From positions 248,001 through 312,000 of the forward strand of contig NZ_JHXO01000010.1 of assembly GCF_000621705.1 (NCBI RefSeq): a stretch of 64,000 bases of DNA, in the 5' to 3' direction. The translations under genes were made by a program, and so were the position numbers. The first letter of the stretch is position 1. The number at the start of each line of letters is the position of its first letter. Positions 60,058 through 64,000 of the stretch are shown piece after piece. Origin of the DNA: Prolixibacter bellariivorans ATCC BAA-1284 (GTDB lineage: Bacteria > Bacteroidota > Bacteroidia > Bacteroidales > Prolixibacteraceae). The notes below the pieces were generated by a model. That model saw only the letters and a list, made by a program, of their open reading frames with translations, searched no databases and was not told the DNA's origin.

Positions 60058-62361
60058 GTGAAGAAAATTATTTTTAGTCTGCTGCTGACTGCAGGTTTGC
60101 TTGGGCAAACAACCGTCAGCAAGGCACAAGATGTGCCTCCGGGTGATAACCTGGTCAAGTATGTCAATCCTCTGCTGGGAACCGAGTCGGATTATTCCCT
60201 TTCGAACGGAAATACTTATCCGGCCATTGCCCTTCCGTGGGGAATGAATTTCTGGACCCCGCAAACGGGAAAAATGGGTGATGGCTGGGGCTACACGTAT
60301 CAGGCAAAAAAAATCCGGGGTTTTAAACAAACCCATCAACCAAGTCCCTGGATTAATGATTATGCCGCTTTCTCCATCTTCCCGGAAACGGGAAAAGTAA
60401 TCATCGATGGGGCCAAGCGTGCGTCGTGGTATTCTCACAAGGCGGAAATCGCCCGCCCCGATTATTACCGCGCGTACCTGGCCGATTACGATGTGGTCAC
60501 CGAAATCACGCCAACCGATCGGGCTGCCCGTTTCCGTTTTACGTTCCCGCAATCCGATTCGTCTCACGTGCTGATTGATGCCTTCAACATGGGCTCAATG
60601 GTGAAAATTATTCCGCAGGAGCGGAAGATTATCGGCTATTGCCGGAATAACCACGGTGGCGTACCGGATAATTTCCACAACTATTTCGTGATTTATTTCG
60701 ACAAACCGTTTACCGTAGCGGGAACCTGGAAAGACAATACGAAGCTTTCGTCGGGTTCAACCGAAGCCAAAGGAGAGCATGTGGGCGCTGTTATTACGTT
60801 CAAAACGACAAAAGGCGAACAAGTAAATGCCAAAGTAGCGTCGAGCTTCATCAGCCCCGAACAGGCCGAACTAAACCTGAAAAGGGAAATTGGCAATGAT
60901 TCGTTCGACCAGGTAAAAGAGAAAGCCTACCAGGCATGGAACAAGCAGCTGAACCGCATCCGCGTGGAGGGTGGCACGGTTGACCAATACCGCACGTTCT
61001 ATACCGCGCTGTACCGGACCATGTTGTTTCCGCGCAAGTTTTACGAACGGAATGCCGATAACGAGATTGTGCATTACAGTCCGTACAACGGGAAAATAGA
61101 GAAAGGCTACATGTTTACGGACAATGGATTCTGGGATACTTTCCGAGCCGTTTTCCCATTCTTTACCCTGATGTTCCCGGAACATGATTCGCAGGTGATG
61201 CAGGGGCTGGTCAACACGTACAAAGAGAGTGGCTGGTTGCCCGAATGGGCCAGTCCGGGACACCGTGATTGTATGATTGGTTCTAACTCGGCTTCGATTA
61301 TTGCGGATGCTTACATGAAAGGAATACGGGGATTCGATATCAACACGCTGTATGATGCTATTCTGAAAAATACCAAAAGTGTTGGTCCGGTTCATTCAGT
61401 TGGCCGTTACGGAGCCGATTACTACAACAAATTGGGCTACATTCCTTACAATGTTGGCATCAATGAGAATGCCGCCAGGACACTGGAGTATGCTTACGAC
61501 GATTGGTGCATCTGGCGTTTGGCCAATGCGCTCGACCGGCCGAAGAAAGAGATAAAGCTGTTTGCTCAGCGGGCCATGAACTACAAAAACATATTTGACC
61601 CTTCGGTGGATTTCATGAGGGGCCGGAATGAAGACGGAACTTTCCAGTCGCCTTTCCGTCCCGACAAATGGGGAGACGCTTTTACGGAAGGTTGCAGCTG
61701 GCATTATACCTGGTCGGTATTTCAGGACCCGGCTGGTTTGGCTAAACTCTTCGGTAGCCGCGACAAGATGGCCAAACGTTTGGATGAAGTATTCACTACC
61801 CGCCCAACATTCGATGATTCGTACTATGGCATTCAAATCCACGAAATCACCGAGATGCTGATTGCCAATATGGGCCAGTATGCGCACGGAAACCAACCCA
61901 TCCAGCACGCCATTTACCTGTACAATTACCTGGGGCAACCCTGGAAAGCACAAATGCATGTCCGCGATGTGATGGATAAGCTTTACACACCCAATCCTGA
62001 CGGTTTGTGTGGTGATGAAGATAACGGACAAACTTCGGCATGGTACGTATTTTCAGCAATGGGATTCTATCCGGTGGCGCCCGGAAGTAACCAGTATGTG
62101 CTCGGTTCCCCGCTCTTTAAGAAGATAACCCTGAAACTGGAGAACGGGAATACCTTCACGGTAGTAGCTGACAAAAACAGCCACAAAAACGTGTATATAG
62201 AGAAAGCATCGTTGAATGGCCAAACGTATGACAAGAACTATCTGACGCACGAAACCATTGAAAAAGGCGGGGAAATCAAGTTTGAAATGGGAAATCAGCC
62301 CAACAAAACACGGGGAACTCAACCCGATTCGTTTCCTTACTCCTTTTCCGATAAGAAATAA
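60058..62361 (+). CDS. GH92 family alpha-mannosidase
   Basis: This 767-residue exported exo-acting mannosidase has a GTG start followed by a signal peptide (ends SKAQD, about 23). The N-terminal beta-sandwich contains LGTESDYSLSNGNTYPA and HQPSPWINDYAAFSIFP; the (alpha/alpha)6 domain contains FWDTFRAVFPFFTLMFPE and GWLPEWASPGHRDCMIGSN, and GDEDNGQTSAWYVFSAMGFYPVAPG near 655-679, all GH92 signatures. GH92 enzymes are calcium-dependent inverting alpha-mannosidases acting on N-glycans or yeast mannan. It stands alone with its own promoter and terminator. Confidence 0.96.
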   Translation: MKKIIFSLLLTAGLLGQTTVSKAQDVPPGDNLVKYVNPLLGTESDYSLSNGNTYPAIALPWGMNFWTPQTGKMGDGWGYTYQAKKIRGFKQTHQPSPWINDYAAFSIFPETGKVIIDGAKRASWYSHKAEIARPDYYRAYLADYDVVTEITPTDRAARFRFTFPQSDSSHVLIDAFNMGSMVKIIPQERKIIGYCRNNHGGVPDNFHNYFVIYFDKPFTVAGTWKDNTKLSSGSTEAKGEHVGAVITFKTTKGEQVNAKVASSFISPEQAELNLKREIGNDSFDQVKEKAYQAWNKQLNRIRVEGGTVDQYRTFYTALYRTMLFPRKFYERNADNEIVHYSPYNGKIEKGYMFTDNGFWDTFRAVFPFFTLMFPEHDSQVMQGLVNTYKESGWLPEWASPGHRDCMIGSNSASIIADAYMKGIRGFDINTLYDAILKNTKSVGPVHSVGRYGADYYNKLGYIPYNVGINENAARTLEYAYDDWCIWRLANALDRPKKEIKLFAQRAMNYKNIFDPSVDFMRGRNEDGTFQSPFRPDKWGDAFTEGCSWHYTWSVFQDPAGLAKLFGSRDKMAKRLDEVFTTRPTFDDSYYGIQIHEITEMLIANMGQYAHGNQPIQHAIYLYNYLGQPWKAQMHVRDVMDKLYTPNPDGLCGDEDNGQTSAWYVFSAMGFYPVAPGSNQYVLGSPLFKKITLKLENGNTFTVVADKNSHKNVYIEKASLNGQTYDKNYLTHETIEKGGEIKFEMGNQPNKTRGTQPDSFPYSFSDKK

Positions 62362-62381
62362 ATTCAAACATTAGATAAAAG

Positions 62382-62414
62382 AAAAGAGGATGCCGTAACT
62401 GACATCCTCTTTTT
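62382..62414. terminator. Terminator between the GH92 and queA genes
   Basis: AAAAGAGGATG (62382-62392) pairs perfectly with CATCCTCTTTT (62403-62413), with T and A tracts on the two sides, so it can serve both convergent genes. Confidence 0.87.
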
Positions 62415-62440
62415 ATTTGCTTTTAAGCGTATATTTTCGA

Positions 62441-63490
62441 TCAAATGATCAACATGGCATCACCGTAGGTTCCGAAGCGATATTTCTCTTTAATGGCCAC
62501 CTGATAGGCATTCATTATTTTATCGTAACCACCAAAAGCAGCCACCATCATTAACAAGGTGGAAAGAGGCAGATGGAAGTTGGACACCATTGAATCGGCC
62601 ACGCTAAATTCGTAAGGCGGAAAGATGAACTTGTTTGTCCAACCTTCAAACGGTTTTAGCGTACCCATGGTCGATACAGAAGTTTCGAGTGTCCGCATCA
62701 CGGTAGTACCTACTGCACAAACCCGGTGTTTCGATTTCTTGGCGCCATTCACCTGCTTGGCAGCTTTATCGTTGATCCAGATTTGCTCTGAATCCATTTT
62801 ATGCTTGGTCAAATCTTCCACATCGACGCTACGGAAGTTACCCAGTCCCACGTGCAATGTAATCTCCGCAAAATCGACGCCTTTAATCTCCAAACGTTTC
62901 AGCAGTTCACGGCTGAAGTGCAGACCGGCAGTCGGTGCCGCAACAGCTCCTTCGTGCTTGGCAAAAATGGTCTGATAACGTTCGGCATCATCCTCTTCAA
63001 CGGGCCGGTCGATGAACTTGGGAAGCGGTGTTTGACCCAAACTGTAAAGAGTCTTCTTAAATTCTTCATACGGACCGTCGTACAGGAAGCGGAGCGTACG
63101 TCCGCGGGAAGTGGTATTGTCGATTACTTCGGCAACCAACAGGTCGTCATCGCCAAAATACAATTTGTTTCCAATACGGATTTTACGTGCCGGATCAACC
63201 AGCACATCCCATAACCGCTGCTCGCGATTCAGCTCGCGAAGCAGGAATACCTCGATTTGCGCGCCTGTCTTCTCTTTATTACCATACAACCTTGCCGGGA
63301 AAACCTTGGTATTGTTGAATACCATCACATCCTCATCATCGAAATAGTCGATAATATCTTTGAAGGTTTTATGCTCGATCTCTCCGGTTTCACGATGCAA
63401 AACCATCATCCGCGATTCATCACGGTTTTGTGCCGGATGCAAAGCAATGAGATTTTCAGGAAGATTGTACTTAAACTTTGATAACTTCAT
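62441..63490 (-). CDS. queA: S-adenosylmethionine:tRNA ribosyltransferase-isomerase QueA
   Basis: QueA transfers and isomerises the ribose of S-adenosylmethionine onto preQ1-tRNA to give epoxyqueuosine, the penultimate step of queuosine synthesis. The 349-residue protein starts [20 protein letters not shown] and contains the conserved [15 protein letters not shown] segment (about 178-193) and [23 protein letters not shown]. Length and order are normal. It follows truB on the minus strand, 39 bp away. Confidence 0.97.
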   Translation of the reverse strand: MKLSKFKYNLPENLIALHPAQNRDESRMMVLHRETGEIEHKTFKDIIDYFDDEDVMVFNNTKVFPARLYGNKEKTGAQIEVFLLRELNREQRLWDVLVDPARKIRIGNKLYFGDDDLLVAEVIDNTTSRGRTLRFLYDGPYEEFKKTLYSLGQTPLPKFIDRPVEEDDAERYQTIFAKHEGAVAAPTAGLHFSRELLKRLEIKGVDFAEITLHVGLGNFRSVDVEDLTKHKMDSEQIWINDKAAKQVNGAKKSKHRVCAVGTTVMRTLETSVSTMGTLKPFEGWTNKFIFPPYEFSVADSMVSNFHLPLSTLLMMVAAFGGYDKIMNAYQVAIKEKYRFGTYGDAMLII

Positions 63491-63529
63491 AGAAGATTAC
63501 AATTTATGTGGAATTTGATGAACCTTTTT

Positions 63530-64000
63530 CTATTTAGCCTCCTCAGCAATCGTCATATCTTTTAACGATTCGAGAAATTCTTCAATTTGTTGCGCGTTTT
63601 CCAGCGTGAAATCACCCACGCGGGTTCGTTGTAAGCCTATCAGGTAAGCTCCGCTGTTCAATGCCTGTCCGATATCCCTCGCCAGCGCCCTTATGTAAGT
63701 ACCTTTTCCGCATACAATGCGAAGTTTGGCTTCGGACTCAGAAAATTGCAGTACCTCGATCTCTTTTACAACAAGAATTTTCGGTTTCAGTTCAACTGAT
63801 TTTCCTTTTCTCGCCAGATTGTAAGCCCGCTGCCCCTCAACTTTTACTGCTGAATATTCAGGCGGAACCTGCTCGATGGTTCCAATAAATTTCCGTACGG
63901 TTTCCCGGAATAATTCTTCCGTAATGTGCCCGGTTTCGTAAGTGGCATCCTCCTTCGTTTCCAAATCGAACGAAGGAGTGGTTGCTCCCAGTTTCAGCGT
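63530..64000 (-). CDS. truB: tRNA pseudouridine(55) synthase TruB, 5' truncated by the window
   Basis: TruB forms pseudouridine 55 in the T-loop of tRNAs. The visible 156 residues are the C-terminal two thirds: LKLGATTPSFDLETKEDATYETGHITEE at the window edge, PPEYSAVKVEGQRAYNLARKG, then IRALARDIGQALNSGAYLIGLQRTRVGDFT. The frame is open through the last base of the window, so the gene starts outside. It precedes queA on the minus strand, so two tRNA-modification genes are probably co-transcribed. Confidence 0.95.
   Translation of the reverse strand, partial: TLKLGATTPSFDLETKEDATYETGHITEELFRETVRKFIGTIEQVPPEYSAVKVEGQRAYNLARKGKSVELKPKILVVKEIEVLQFSESEAKLRIVCGKGTYIRALARDIGQALNSGAYLIGLQRTRVGDFTLENAQQIEEFLESLKDMTIAEEAK

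Overview
The window reads as chromosomal DNA of a Bacteroidota, most likely a Marinilabiliales/Prolixibacteraceae-type marine or sediment organism; the rank below phylum is inference. The signs are a SusC/SusD pair, a PorP/SprF protein beside a type-B type IX secretion (T9SS) sorting domain, DUF4249, DUF4386 and DUF6261-like proteins, promoters of the TAnnTTTG type, and a general lack of Shine-Dalgarno sequences. There are about 45 protein genes, one tRNA-Asn and a broken tRNA-Asn copy. No CRISPR array, rRNA, insertion sequence or prophage was seen.

Layout. 0-7.7 kb: a MacB/LolD-like ABC efflux system (ATPase, two FtsX-type permeases, adaptor, TolC, then a second adaptor behind a terminator) with a candidate sigma-54 promoter and two upstream activator sites 21 bp apart. 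7.7-8.2 kb: a 42-bp tandem repeat array. 8.2-18.2 kb (minus): a six-gene operon of secreted Ig/PKD-like proteins, one giant modular adhesin with a C-type lectin domain, one protein with a type-B T9SS signal and a PorP/SprF protein. 18.2-22.3 kb: a large intergenic gap, a LytTR response regulator, tsaB and efp. 23-27.6 kb: SusC/SusD nutrient uptake. 27.7-33.3 kb: polysaccharide polymerase/ligase and chain-length genes, tyrS, a C26 amidotransferase, CvpA. 33.5-35.7 kb: GH3-type ligase and a deoxynucleoside kinase.

35.7-48.4 kb is an accessory region: an esterase, DUF1330, a membrane protein, a TPR/AraC regulator, two beta-lactamase-fold hydrolases, an MDR reductase, and a TonB receptor plus DUF4249 lipoprotein flanked by two DUF4386 proteins. 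Three promoters here share one operator layout with fixed spacings, so they probably form a regulon, perhaps under the embedded AraC regulator. 48.5-51.2 kb: an exported Ser/Arg-repeat protein and a PfkB kinase. 51.3-51.9 kb: tRNA-Asn, a GIY-YIG protein gene and a degenerate tRNA-Asn copy carrying two small palindromes. 52-55 kb: a sulfatase and two predicted beta-barrel proteins. 55-55.5 kb: a 21-bp repeat array and a long hairpin. 56.7-59.9 kb: a NEW3-protein/ABC exporter operon in which every gene has a strong Shine-Dalgarno sequence, so it may be acquired. 60-64 kb: a GH92 alpha-mannosidase, queA and a partial truB.

The best candidate for an undescribed system is the 8.2-18.2 kb operon. 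Four consecutive secreted proteins end in one nine-residue pattern at the exact C-terminus, and four share an N-terminal PKD-like domain, which suggests co-exported parts of one surface structure. The 35-48 kb operator regulon and the tRNA-Asn/GIY-YIG duplication are the next most interesting.
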